The notes beneath the pieces were generated by a model. It did not search any database, was not told the origin of the DNA, and saw only the letters and a program-made list of their open reading frames with translations. Below are positions 6,360 through 15,905 of a DNA stretch of 64,000 nucleotides, one piece after another. Position 1 is the first letter of the stretch. The number at the start of each line of letters is the position of its first letter. The stretch lies in the IMG/VR virus record IMGVR_UViG_3300035698_005399, positions 1 to 64,000 of that record. One strand, given 5' to 3'. This stretch comes from a virus. A program made the translations under genes and the position numbers.

Positions 6360-8692
6360 TGATTAGAGGCAAAAACATAGAGATTGCACCAGAAGTTGCT
6401 TTTAAAATCACACCTAAATACTTAAGCAAATCAATTCCATTAGACTATCTAATTGAAAATAGAGAAGTTTATGGAGAAATTATTGAGCCCACAACAAATG
6501 ACCCAGTGCGTAATACGCAGTGGGAATATTTATTTTTTGTAGACTCATCAGTGTTTTGTCCAGCGGCCATAGCGTTTACTAAATCTGAAAAAGAGGTAGC
6601 AGGAACAGGCATTAAGCCTAGATATATGCCTTATTTAAAAGGTACTAAGAAGTATATTGATTATTGGAAAGAAGAAAGAAAACGTTGTTTAGAAGGATAT
6701 GAGCCGATTGTAAATGATAAGCCGTGTGGTATTAAAATCTCAGGAGAATATTACTTCTATCTGAACTATTTTCGCATCAAATTGACAGATGCAGATAATC
6801 CAGATGGAGGAGAAATAGAAGACTTCCCCAGATTCGCTGAAATGGATTATTACTATTTCATGGAATTAGATGCTAGAGAGAACCCTAGCAAATATGGCTT
6901 ACCTAAAACATATAAGAAACATATCTTACTGTCTAAAGCTAGACGTAAGGGGTTCTCCTTTAAGAATGCCGCAGGAGCACTATGGAAATATAGTTTCTTC
7001 CGCAAGGCCAAAGTAGCTATTGTATCACAAAGAGGAGAAAAAGCTGTAGAAACATTCGAGAAAGTGATGGAAGCAATGGACTTCTTGAGCGAACATACAG
7101 AATTTGGTGGACCTACTATTACTAGAACGCTTAATAAGACACAAGGCAAAGGTGTTGTTAAAGCTGGTGTTAAGACTAAAGATGGTAAAGAGAAAGGTAG
7201 ACTATCAGAAATCTATACTGTATCATTACATAATGCTGATGATAAAGCATCTGGGGCAGGTTGTGTTAGGGTAATTTTTGAAGAAGCAGGTATGATTAAT
7301 AACCTGAAGAACTCTTGGGCTTTTACAGAACCTACACTAAGATCTGGTGATATTATGAAAGGTATTGCTATTATCTTTGGTACTGGTGGTGATATGGATG
7401 GTGCTACACAAGATTTTGCTGATATGTTCAGTAATCCTGAAGCATATGGTTGTGCTGCATTTGATAATATCTATGAGTCTACACCAGGAGCTTCTAAGAA
7501 ATGTGGTCTATTTGTTCCTGATATGTGGTTTAGAGAAGGTTCTGAATTTAGACATCCTGAGACAGGACTTACAATACCTGGTGTTGATGACCAAGGTAAT
7601 GCTAATAGATGGGTGGCTGAGCTATCCCTTAATGCTGCTAGACACGCGGCTAGAAAAAAGGATAAACAGTCCTTTAATACAACAATCACGCAGTGGTGTA
7701 AGACACCAACAGAAGCTTTCTTAAGAGTATCAGGTAATGTATTCCCTGTAGCCGAGCTACAATATAGACTACAAAGCTTGAGAACTAATAGAAAAGTAGA
7801 CATGTTATCTACACCGGGAGAATTAGTAGATACTGCAGATGGAGTTATTTTCAAGGTAGATCTTGAAGGTAAACTAGAACCAATTAACAAATATCCAATA
7901 CCAACAAATACTAAGAATAGAGAAGGTGCAGTAGTACAATTTGAAGCTCCACAAACAATAGGTGGTAAAATACCTAGAGGAGCTTATATAGTTACTATTG
8001 ACCCTATTGCCATTGATACAGAAGGGAATGAATCATTAGTATCAATTTTGTGCATTAAGACAAAAAAATATGCATTTGATATAGGCCATGATGAGATTGT
8101 AATGAACTATGTGGGTAGACCTCATTATGATCCAATAGATTCAACCAATTATATTCTATTGAAAATGGCCAAATATTATAATGCTGATGTGACACATGAG
8201 AATGATAGATCTGGTAAAGTAGTACGTGACTTCTTTGTTAAGAATGGAGAGTTCACAAGACTATTGCAACCACCTGTTAATATCATGGAGAAGCATCTTC
8301 AAGGTCCGTCAAAAACAGCTATGCGTAAAACAGGGCATAGTTTCGGTAATGATAAATTAAAAGAACTAGGTGAACTTCTGACTAAGAGATGGCTCCTTGA
8401 AAAGAGAGGTCTTAATCCTATCACAGGGGAAGATGAAAGAAATCTAGATTTAATTGCAGACATAGGACTACTTGAAGAACTAATATCTTATAATAGAGAT
8501 AGAAACTGTGACCGCGTAATGGCTCTTATGGGAGCTGTTGTGCAAATGAAGGAAACATTTAATGAATACGTAAGTGGAGACGACGAAGATGACGATGAAA
8601 CAATTGCTTGGTTCGCAGGCAAAATGGTTAAAAAAATAGATAAAGATAATGATAAATCACTTTCCAACGCAACGCAGGGCTTTTTCAGCTAA
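6359..8692 (+). CDS. terL: Terminase large subunit
   Basis: A 777-residue DNA-packaging motor ATPase and nuclease. Walker A is a deviant form around residues 192-202 (LSKARRKGFSF; no GK[ST], with the Arg/Lys before the glycine). Walker B with catalytic Glu is IFEEAG near 306. The nuclease domain begins after about 540 with an acidic residue in TIDPIAID (near 547), a second acidic cluster in THENDRSGK (near 622), and a last Asp in RDRNCDRVMALMG (near 718). Length and variant Walker A fit the crAss-like terminase group. It overlaps the previous gene by one base and the portal by 44. Confidence 0.92.
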   Translation: MIRGKNIEIAPEVAFKITPKYLSKSIPLDYLIENREVYGEIIEPTTNDPVRNTQWEYLFFVDSSVFCPAAIAFTKSEKEVAGTGIKPRYMPYLKGTKKYIDYWKEERKRCLEGYEPIVNDKPCGIKISGEYYFYLNYFRIKLTDADNPDGGEIEDFPRFAEMDYYYFMELDARENPSKYGLPKTYKKHILLSKARRKGFSFKNAAGALWKYSFFRKAKVAIVSQRGEKAVETFEKVMEAMDFLSEHTEFGGPTITRTLNKTQGKGVVKAGVKTKDGKEKGRLSEIYTVSLHNADDKASGAGCVRVIFEEAGMINNLKNSWAFTEPTLRSGDIMKGIAIIFGTGGDMDGATQDFADMFSNPEAYGCAAFDNIYESTPGASKKCGLFVPDMWFREGSEFRHPETGLTIPGVDDQGNANRWVAELSLNAARHAARKKDKQSFNTTITQWCKTPTEAFLRVSGNVFPVAELQYRLQSLRTNRKVDMLSTPGELVDTADGVIFKVDLEGKLEPINKYPIPTNTKNREGAVVQFEAPQTIGGKIPRGAYIVTIDPIAIDTEGNESLVSILCIKTKKYAFDIGHDEIVMNYVGRPHYDPIDSTNYILLKMAKYYNADVTHENDRSGKVVRDFFVKNGEFTRLLQPPVNIMEKHLQGPSKTAMRKTGHSFGNDKLKELGELLTKRWLLEKRGLNPITGEDERNLDLIADIGLLEELISYNRDRNCDRVMALMGAVVQMKETFNEYVSGDDEDDDETIAWFAGKMVKKIDKDNDKSLSNATQGFFS

Positions 8693-11168
8693 AAATCGCA
8701 AATGGCGTAAAGAATGTGTGGATTATATTTGCTCTCAAGCAGATCAGTATCATAATGCTAACTATAAGCGCATGGCAGAAAATTATGGCATGTACCTTGA
8801 TCAAATTGATCAAGATGAATATAGAGCATGGGCTGATCCGCTGGACTTAAGTAAAGGTGAAACTAAAAATTTTATTCATGCCTTCAATATGGCACACAAT
8901 AAGATCAAGGTTCATCTAGGAGAAGAGTTACAAAGACCCTTCTACTATACTGCAATCAGCACAAGTCCTGAAGATAGTAATGAAGTTATAAGACAAAGGA
9001 ATAAAGAACTTCGTAACTATATTGAATTTCAGATTCAAAAAGAGATAGAACAGGCACAACTACAGATGCAGGTTAAAGAACTATCTCAAGAAAGAGGCGG
9101 TCTAACTAATTCACAAGTAAAAGGAATGGAGGAGGAACATAATGCTAAAATGCAGGAACTGCGTGATAGTGTTCTTACTCCAGCACAAATTAAAGCTAAA
9201 TTCTCTAACTACAAACTGGTTAAAGAAAAGTTAGCACACAAGATATTAAAGCAATACGAACAGTATAGTAAAGTTAAATATAAGAAGAATCAAGCATGGG
9301 AACATTATTTGCTATCTGGTGTAGAAGCAGTAATGGTAGAAGAACTTAATGGTGAAGCTGTTGTTACTCCATTAAATTCACTTGGTGTATCTTATCATAA
9401 AGGACCAGAACAACCATTCATTCAAAACGGATATTATGCGTCATATAAAAGAGAAATGACCATATCAGAAGTATTGGATAGATGGGGAGATCTTATGGCT
9501 GAAAAAGACAAGAACAAATATGAACGTTTAAACAACGTAGCAGGATTGAATACACCAATGATGTCTAAGACTGGTTATTCTGAAAGTCATTGGGAACACA
9601 GAAGTAATACTCGTGATTATTGGGAAGGGGAATCAGACATTCCACACGATGGCTCCTATGGACAATCTACTTCCTTTGATGATTACTTGACTGTATATAC
9701 AGCATTTTGGGTATCTCAACGTAGAGCCTATATACTTACTGCTACAGATGAGTATGGCGAAGAAACCGAAGAGATGTTAGATGAAAACTTCCAGATTCCA
9801 GAGGATGCAATGGTAGTTAAATATACTGATATTAGAGGTGGTAAGAAGAAAAGATATGAATGGGGCGAAGGTGCGTTCAGCGCAGAAGAGATATGGATTC
9901 GTCAGAATTGGCAAGGTACTCGTATTGAAGACAATGACTATGTAAATATCGAGCCATTATACTACAATCAACCAACCTTACATAATCCAACTGGTGGAGA
10001 ACTACCTATCTATGGTATGTTGGCTGATGCTAAGAATGGACCTATTGTATGTGTGTGGGATAGAATGAAGCCTTGGCAAAAGCTGTATTACTTCATTGTG
10101 AGCAAATTTATTAAGCTTATCTCACAAGACCGTTCAGTAGTAACCCTACTAAATGTATTAATGGTTGACAAGAAGATTGGTATTGAAAAGACTATGCAAC
10201 ACTTAGTTGACAATGCAATCATCCCATACAATCCATTAGCTTCTGAACAAGGTGCTAGACTAGCACATAACCACAAAGCAGCAGAACAGATTAATTTGTC
10301 TAATACACAACAGATTAATTACTATGCTGATATCCTAAGATTTGTGGAAGAAAAGATTGGTGATGCTGCAGGTGTACCTAAGCCTAGAGAAGGTAAGACT
10401 GCTAGTAGTACTAATGTTAGTGATAATAGACAAGACTTGGTGCAATCAGCTACTATTTCTGAAGCAATGTTCTATCAGCATGAACTATTGTGGGAAGATA
10501 TATTAAATGCTGTATTAAGAATCTCTGTACAGAATGTAGATAAGAAAGGTATTATCAATAGAGCCATTCTATCTGACGAAGAGATTGCTATTATTGAAAA
10601 TAAGGAATTAAGCAATTATGATGAGTTTGATGTAAAGATCGCAAACTCTCAGAAAGCACATCAGATTGTTGAAATGGCTAAGGGTCATGCTCAAGCTCTG
10701 ATTCAAAATGATAAAGTTAGTCTTTCTCAGTTTATGGAATTGGTTGGTATGGAGAATGTAGCAGAATTTAAACTCTACATTAAAGAAATCGAAGCTGATT
10801 TACAAGAAAGAGAGAAAGAAATGGGTCAATCACAACAGCAATCACAAGAGAAAATTGCTAAGATGCAGATTGATGATAGAGAAGATCAACAAAGCCACGA
10901 ATGGGATATGCAAGAACAGAAGTATACTCACGAAAAAGAAATCAAAGCTATGGATGTATACAAACTCCAGCAAGATCAAGATGCAGATAAAGATGGTATG
11001 CCAGATGCAATCGAAGCATATGTCAAAATGCAAAAGGTTATGCAAGATAGTAGCAAACTAGAGTTAGATGGAAGCAAGTTAGACTTAGAACAGAATAAGT
11101 TAAAATACCAGAAAGAAAAAGACGACAAGGATAGAGCATTAAAAAGAAGTCAGGGGAAAAGTTCTTAG
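8649..11168 (+). CDS. Portal protein
   Basis: An 839-residue portal. The position immediately after terminase, the length (crAss-like portals are about 800 residues), and conserved-looking segments (AFSAKNRKWRKECVDYICSQ, FNMAHNKIKVHLGEELQRP, KASSTNVSDNRQDLVQSATI) support it. The last 160 residues are a charged coiled coil. Within it, near 776-786, is an EF-hand or thrombospondin-3-like calcium loop (DQDADKDGMPD). The start lies inside the last codons of the terminase gene. Role: twelve copies form the DNA entry vertex and the platform for the ring proteins. Confidence 0.88.
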   Translation: MINHFPTQRRAFSAKNRKWRKECVDYICSQADQYHNANYKRMAENYGMYLDQIDQDEYRAWADPLDLSKGETKNFIHAFNMAHNKIKVHLGEELQRPFYYTAISTSPEDSNEVIRQRNKELRNYIEFQIQKEIEQAQLQMQVKELSQERGGLTNSQVKGMEEEHNAKMQELRDSVLTPAQIKAKFSNYKLVKEKLAHKILKQYEQYSKVKYKKNQAWEHYLLSGVEAVMVEELNGEAVVTPLNSLGVSYHKGPEQPFIQNGYYASYKREMTISEVLDRWGDLMAEKDKNKYERLNNVAGLNTPMMSKTGYSESHWEHRSNTRDYWEGESDIPHDGSYGQSTSFDDYLTVYTAFWVSQRRAYILTATDEYGEETEEMLDENFQIPEDAMVVKYTDIRGGKKKRYEWGEGAFSAEEIWIRQNWQGTRIEDNDYVNIEPLYYNQPTLHNPTGGELPIYGMLADAKNGPIVCVWDRMKPWQKLYYFIVSKFIKLISQDRSVVTLLNVLMVDKKIGIEKTMQHLVDNAIIPYNPLASEQGARLAHNHKAAEQINLSNTQQINYYADILRFVEEKIGDAAGVPKPREGKTASSTNVSDNRQDLVQSATISEAMFYQHELLWEDILNAVLRISVQNVDKKGIINRAILSDEEIAIIENKELSNYDEFDVKIANSQKAHQIVEMAKGHAQALIQNDKVSLSQFMELVGMENVAEFKLYIKEIEADLQEREKEMGQSQQQSQEKIAKMQIDDREDQQSHEWDMQEQKYTHEKEIKAMDVYKLQQDQDADKDGMPDAIEAYVKMQKVMQDSSKLELDGSKLDLEQNKLKYQKEKDDKDRALKRSQGKSS

Positions 11169-11220
11169 GCTATATAATAGCATATGAGCAATATCTCGGA
11201 AACTTTTAATAAAATTAAAC

Positions 11221-11237
11221 GTTAAAATAGTTAGAAC
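11221..11237 (+). promoter_or_regulatory. Leader motif before the scaffold-capsid genes
   Basis: A 17-base sequence (GTTAAAATAGTTAGAAC) lies directly before the start at 11238. It matches 36200-36216 before the cargo operon at 14 of 17 positions. Upstream, GGAAACTTTT at 11200-11209 sits about 20 bases away, as does GGAACTTTTT before the palindrome at 3370-3385. Together they suggest a phage-specific promoter in the 69-base gap after the portal gene. No experiment-based consensus was available. Confidence 0.4.
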
Positions 11238-12476
11238 ATGGACAATCAAGGATTAAATTTTCCAGATTTTGATGGCTTAGACTTACAAGCACTAGCAGAA
11301 GGCAGGGAGCCCAATGGTATTGTAAAATCAGTAGAAGCTAAAAAAGAAGAAGAAAAAGAAGAGGAACACAAAGAAGATAATAGAAATGCTATTGACCCTG
11401 TATATAAAGATTTAGATCTTACAGGTAATGATGCTGCTAAAAAAGAAGAAAAAGAGAAATCAAATTACGAAATAGAAGGTGAAGAAGCAGATGCAGCTAA
11501 GGCCGCAGAAGCTTTAGAAGCTGCTAAAGCAGATATGGAGAGTAACACTGATGCTGATGTTGATACTGACGTTGATAGTGATGATCCCATAGTTGTTAAG
11601 TTTCAAGAAGCCTTAGACTTTGGTACATTTATTGTACCTGAAGATTTCAAATTTGATGGATCTGAAGAAAAATTCAATGAGGCAGTAGAATTAACACAAG
11701 CGCATTACGCACAAGAAGCAGAAACCAGTTTAACATCTAGTATTCAAGATCCTAAATTAAAGGAGATTGTAGACTACGGTATTAAAGGTGGTAAATTTGC
11801 AGACATTGAATCATTTGGACAGTATCAGCAAATACAAAATAACTTTGAAACTGCTGACTTAACCGATGAAGATGTGCAGAAAGAAGTAATGCGAAGCTAT
11901 TATCAAACAACTGCTGGTAGTCTTGGCGCAGATAAAATTAATAAACTAGTCGATGAAGAAGTTGACTCAGGGAAATTAAAAGAAGCTGCAGAACAAGCAC
12001 AACAGTGGTTTATTAACGAAACAACAAAAGAAAAGACTAGGCTTGCTACAGAAGCCAAAGGCAAATTGGATGCTGAGAAAGAAGCATCTAAAGTATATAA
12101 CCAGAATTTTCAAAAAGCTCTCAATGAAACTAAGTTTCAGGACAATAAGAAAAGAGAAATTGTAGGAAGTTTTGATCAAGTGAAATTAGAAGATGGGCAA
12201 GAACTGTTAAAGTGGCATTATAATTTAATGCAAGTTCAGTCAAATCCTTCTCACTTCATCGAATTACTAGATATTTTAAATACTTATAATGAAGAAAAAG
12301 GTTTCAACTTTACTAAGATTAAGAATAAAGTAAAGACAGAAGAAACAAAAAGCTTATTTGACAAATTTAAAGGTAATAATGAAAGCGCAGCTTCAGGCTC
12401 TAGAGTTAAAAAAGAACAAGCTCAGACTGGCCTATTGCGTAATCCTGTAGATAGATATGTTAAAAAACTTAGATAA
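11238..12476 (+). CDS. Probable capsid scaffolding protein
   Basis: A 412-residue, highly acidic protein rich in Glu, Lys and Ala, lying between portal and capsid genes where tailed phages encode scaffolds. The first 120 residues are low-complexity (EEEKEEEHKEDNRN; DADVDTDVDSD), the middle is helical, and the C-terminus is basic (RNPVDRYVKKLR), as is typical of scaffolds that bind the capsid through a basic tail. No protease domain is seen. The identification is from position and composition and not from family motifs. Confidence 0.7.
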   Translation: MDNQGLNFPDFDGLDLQALAEGREPNGIVKSVEAKKEEEKEEEHKEDNRNAIDPVYKDLDLTGNDAAKKEEKEKSNYEIEGEEADAAKAAEALEAAKADMESNTDADVDTDVDSDDPIVVKFQEALDFGTFIVPEDFKFDGSEEKFNEAVELTQAHYAQEAETSLTSSIQDPKLKEIVDYGIKGGKFADIESFGQYQQIQNNFETADLTDEDVQKEVMRSYYQTTAGSLGADKINKLVDEEVDSGKLKEAAEQAQQWFINETTKEKTRLATEAKGKLDAEKEASKVYNQNFQKALNETKFQDNKKREIVGSFDQVKLEDGQELLKWHYNLMQVQSNPSHFIELLDILNTYNEEKGFNFTKIKNKVKTEETKSLFDKFKGNNESAASGSRVKKEQAQTGLLRNPVDRYVKKLR

Positions 12477-12479
12477 ATT

Positions 12480-13994
12480 ATGAATTTTACAATGCCAGGT
12501 CTGAAGCCAACTGTTATTACAGATGGTTTAGGAGGAAACAGTTTTAATGCTGCTCACCTTGTTCGTACTTACGGTGCTGATGTCCCTCACGAGATGTCAT
12601 ACAACGCAACCAACATGGCGCAGTTGTTTTCTGCAACAGACAGATACAATGACAAACCAATGCTTTCTATGACGGAAGCAAAAGGTAAGAAAGTATATTT
12701 GACCAACAACACTTATACTTGGAAGCTTAAAGGTCATCAAAAACAAAAGCTTCGTGTAGTAGAGAATATTGAAACCGGAGTTAGACCAGGTGAGCAATTC
12801 GGTGAATTCCGCGTTGTACTGGATAGAGCTTGGTTTAAATACCCTGATGTTTTGATTGGAGAGAATAATAACTATCCAATTGAAGTAGTAGGCAAGCCTA
12901 AAATGAGAGGTACTGGATATGAGTATACAATGAAGCTACAAACTTCTGATCCTACTCGCTATCTTCCAGCTACTCTTTTAGAAGTAGGTTGTGAATTTAC
13001 AAAAGTTTCTACTGCAATTCCAGAAGAAATGAACTCTGATTACGGTACAATGCAGTTTAACTCTGTATTCGAACTTCGTAACCAATTAGGTTATGTTGCT
13101 GAGAAAGTTGAGTTTACTGATCGTATGCTAAGAGTTGACAAGAATTCTACCAATGGATCACAGTGGAGACACTGGAGAGTACCTTATTTAGATAGTAATA
13201 ATAAAGTTCACATGAACTTCATGCCTATGGCTGAAGCAGAAATGTGGAACCAATTATATTCAGATATCGAATGGGGTCTTAACTATGGTAGAGCAAGTAC
13301 GGAAAGAGCACCTAATGGTTATCTTAAGCGTACAGGTCCAGGTTGGAGAGAACAGTTTGAATTTGCAAACACTCTATTCCATAATGGTAACTTAACCCTA
13401 TCTCGTCTAGACGAATGGTTGAGCAGCATTTACAGAGGTCGTAAAGACGCAAGCCCGCAATCGCGTAAACTTGTTCTAATGACTGGTGAAATGGGTGCTC
13501 TTATGTTCGATAGAATGGTAGCATCTGATGCATCTAGCTTCTTTACATTGGATACACATTTCCTTAGTGGTAATGATCCAAGACACCTTAGTTTTGGTGC
13601 ACAATTCACGCATTATCGTGGTAAGAATGGTCTTGACGTAACAGTCATGTTGAATCCTCAGTATGATGATCCAGACCTTTGCCCACAAATGCACCCAATT
13701 TATACTGATACTACAATTGACTCTTGGAGAATGGACATCTTTGACTTCGGTGCAAGTGTTCAAGATACAAGCGCATTAGGTAGTAACATCAAAATGGTAT
13801 GTGAGCAATACGCTGACCATTACTTTGTTTCGACAGGTAAGTGGAATCCTAAGACTGGTATGCCTATCAATGATGGCGCAGAAGGCCTTGCTGGTGGTGT
13901 AGGCGGTTACTCCGTACAAGCAGAAAAGAGTTATGGTCTAATGATTGAAGACATCTCAAGATGTGGAACAATCCAACTTAGATTCGATAGCTAA
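12480..13994 (+). CDS. Major capsid protein (HK97 fold)
   Basis: A 504-residue protein, the length of crAss-like capsid proteins (about 490-510), placed right after the scaffold. Segments I associate with this family are PGLKPTVITDGLGGNSFNA at the N-terminus, ERAPNGYLKRTGPGWREQ near residue 280, and KLVLMTGEMGALMF near 330. Codon use is less A+T-biased than in the neighbours, as expected of a highly expressed gene. A long hairpin follows at once, which could protect or end the message. The HK97 fold is assumed from family knowledge. Confidence 0.88.
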   Translation: MNFTMPGLKPTVITDGLGGNSFNAAHLVRTYGADVPHEMSYNATNMAQLFSATDRYNDKPMLSMTEAKGKKVYLTNNTYTWKLKGHQKQKLRVVENIETGVRPGEQFGEFRVVLDRAWFKYPDVLIGENNNYPIEVVGKPKMRGTGYEYTMKLQTSDPTRYLPATLLEVGCEFTKVSTAIPEEMNSDYGTMQFNSVFELRNQLGYVAEKVEFTDRMLRVDKNSTNGSQWRHWRVPYLDSNNKVHMNFMPMAEAEMWNQLYSDIEWGLNYGRASTERAPNGYLKRTGPGWREQFEFANTLFHNGNLTLSRLDEWLSSIYRGRKDASPQSRKLVLMTGEMGALMFDRMVASDASSFFTLDTHFLSGNDPRHLSFGAQFTHYRGKNGLDVTVMLNPQYDDPDLCPQMHPIYTDTTIDSWRMDIFDFGASVQDTSALGSNIKMVCEQYADHYFVSTGKWNPKTGMPINDGAEGLAGGVGGYSVQAEKSYGLMIEDISRCGTIQLRFDS

Positions 13995-14001
13995 ACCCGA
14001 T

Positions 14002-14045
14002 AATAATAGAGGCTTTGGAGAGAAATCTCCTTAGCCCTTATTATT
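14002..14045 (+). terminator. Long hairpin after the capsid gene
   Basis: Nested perfect arms AATAATA/TATTATT, GGCT/AGCC and GGAGA/TCTCC with a GAAA loop (14022-14025), separated by short mismatched steps, form a stem of about 18 pairs starting seven bases after the capsid stop. There is no run of T after it, so it may stabilise or process the capsid mRNA, or attenuate transcription, rather than end it fully. Confidence 0.7.
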
Positions 14046-14092
14046 TACTAAGATAGTAAACACAAAAAAGTCAAAATTAAAAGAGTTGAATT

Positions 14093-15142
14093 ATGCCAAA
14101 GTATTTAATTTATCCTAGCCCGGACAGAAAACCCGTGGTTAAATATGAAAGACGCACAGAGAATTTAGTTAATGGTAAACTGGAAGAAGATTTCCAAGAA
14201 GACAGAACTATGACTCGTGCTCCATTTACAAAATTTAGTTGGTCTGTAGCACCATCCAAGAAATTGGGAGGTCATTTAAATACAGGACTACTAGAATATA
14301 CGAAGAATCCGTATATTGACGCGAAGAATTTTAGAACTCCTGAATGGAAAACCATTCTAGAAGGTGTAGAAGAAATTACACTACAGACAATGTTAGAGTA
14401 TAAGCATGGACATGTCCCTACTTATTACAGTAATACCATTGATGTAAGAGTTTTAGAAAGACGGCCTGAGAATGTCATTGATAACTTCTTCCAAACTAGA
14501 GCAGCACTATTGAATTTTAATGATGGAGTAACTGTTTTAGATACAGATAACAATCCTATTCATGAAGTTCTGTATTATGGAATCACAAGCAGCGATGTAA
14601 TAGCTAATTCTTATCAAGAGCTTAATCCTGACACGTTATTCTATATTGCTAAAGAACAAGAAGAAGAAGAAAGAAAAGCAGAAAAGTCTAGATTAAAGAA
14701 TGGTGCCATTTCTCAATTAGAAGAAGTCTCCAAAAAGAATGACCGCGCAATTGTGGAATTCTGTAAAGTACTTAATCAACCAAAGAGTAGGAAAATCTCC
14801 TTAACTTCAGACTCTGCTTATAGTGCACTTGACAAATTTGTCAAAAGTGCTAACCAACAAGAAATTAACGAGTTTGTTCACGTATATAACATGTGGAAGT
14901 CTCCAGAGACAAAACGTAAGTTTAAAGCACATGTATTACTTTCTGATGCATTGGATACAAACGTATTGTGGATTAAAGGTAATGAATATACATGGCAACC
15001 CCCTCGTGAAGAGAATGGTGCTATACCTCCACCAGTGAATTTTTCAAGACAATCAGAAGTAATTGAGTTCTTAACCGAACAAAAATTTCAAGAAGAACAA
15101 GCCCTTATCAAAAGACAAATTGACGCAAAACTTAACGTCTAA
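14093..15142 (+). CDS. Structural protein downstream of capsid
   Basis: A 349-residue protein beginning MPKYLIYPSPDRKPVVKYER. The first half is beta-rich and includes a Thr/Tyr-rich part (ITLQTMLEYKHGHVPTYYSN). From residue 190 there is a charged coiled coil (EEEERKAEKSRLKNGAISQL) and a C-terminal amphipathic helix. It lies between capsid and a neck-type protein, so it is probably a capsid-associated virion protein. Its precise role and family are not recognised. It overlaps the next gene by one base. Confidence 0.65.
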   Translation: MPKYLIYPSPDRKPVVKYERRTENLVNGKLEEDFQEDRTMTRAPFTKFSWSVAPSKKLGGHLNTGLLEYTKNPYIDAKNFRTPEWKTILEGVEEITLQTMLEYKHGHVPTYYSNTIDVRVLERRPENVIDNFFQTRAALLNFNDGVTVLDTDNNPIHEVLYYGITSSDVIANSYQELNPDTLFYIAKEQEEEERKAEKSRLKNGAISQLEEVSKKNDRAIVEFCKVLNQPKSRKISLTSDSAYSALDKFVKSANQQEINEFVHVYNMWKSPETKRKFKAHVLLSDALDTNVLWIKGNEYTWQPPREENGAIPPPVNFSRQSEVIEFLTEQKFQEEQALIKRQIDAKLNV

Positions 15143-15897
15143 TGATTATACTAGGAATGCATGCTCAATTTGATTTAGAAGTGGACAGAATTGCCAGTGG
15201 TAATTCACCAGATTTTAATCGAAGAGAAAAAGATGACTATATCAATAAAGCCATTTGGATCTTTGTTAATCTAGGGTATGACCCCAAGAAGACAAAGCCA
15301 AGTGGTGGATTTGAAACAAGACAGTTCAACATTGATGCATTACGAACACTATTAATTAAATTTCCAACAGAGCAACCAGCACTGGTCCCAACTGAATTTG
15401 AGAGAGGCATTTGGGAGCTTCCCCTATCTACTTTAGAATATGAGTATTTACATTTTATTAGGGGTCAAGCAAGCATTGTTAAAAACAATTGCAAAAAGCT
15501 GGTATCGTTTGATTTATTAGAACATGACGATGATTATACCAATTATAATAAGCCCTCATATAAGTGGGGTAGAATTATTACCAGATTTGGAAAATCCTCT
15601 TTCTCCCCAACAACACCCCTTAACAAAGAAAAAGGATCAATATATTTCGAGACAGCAAACGAATTTGATATTGAAAACGTCAGAATTGAATACCTTAAGT
15701 ATCCCGACAAAGTTTTTGTTGGGGGCTATAATGAAATCAACGGCGTTTACTCATCAACAGATGCTACAGTAGATTGTGATATTGATTCTGCATACCATCC
15801 CGAAATTGTTTCTATAGCTGCACGAGAAGCAATGCGAGATATCCAAGACATTCAAGGATATCAACTGAAAGATGTGCAGACAAAAGAAAATTTATAA
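15142..15897 (+). CDS. Ring/connector-type neck protein
   Basis: A 251-residue protein. The N-terminal pattern DLEVDRIASGNSPDFNRREK, then DDYINKAIWIFVN, and the C-terminal HPEIVSIAAREAMRDIQDIQ are typical of the head-tail connector (ring) proteins of crAss-like phages and of P22-like adaptor families: an N-terminal helix pair, a beta domain, and a final helix. It starts in the TAATG overlap with the previous stop. The function is a likely ring below the portal. Exact ring number is not assignable from sequence alone. Confidence 0.6.
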   Translation: MIILGMHAQFDLEVDRIASGNSPDFNRREKDDYINKAIWIFVNLGYDPKKTKPSGGFETRQFNIDALRTLLIKFPTEQPALVPTEFERGIWELPLSTLEYEYLHFIRGQASIVKNNCKKLVSFDLLEHDDDYTNYNKPSYKWGRIITRFGKSSFSPTTPLNKEKGSIYFETANEFDIENVRIEYLKYPDKVFVGGYNEINGVYSSTDATVDCDIDSAYHPEIVSIAAREAMRDIQDIQGYQLKDVQTKENL

Positions 15898-15905
15898 AAT
15901 AAATT

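Noticed and set aside
6359-13994. Introns or inteins in terminase or capsid genes
   Set aside because: Both frames are intact and of usual length; no homing-endonuclease frame is inserted.
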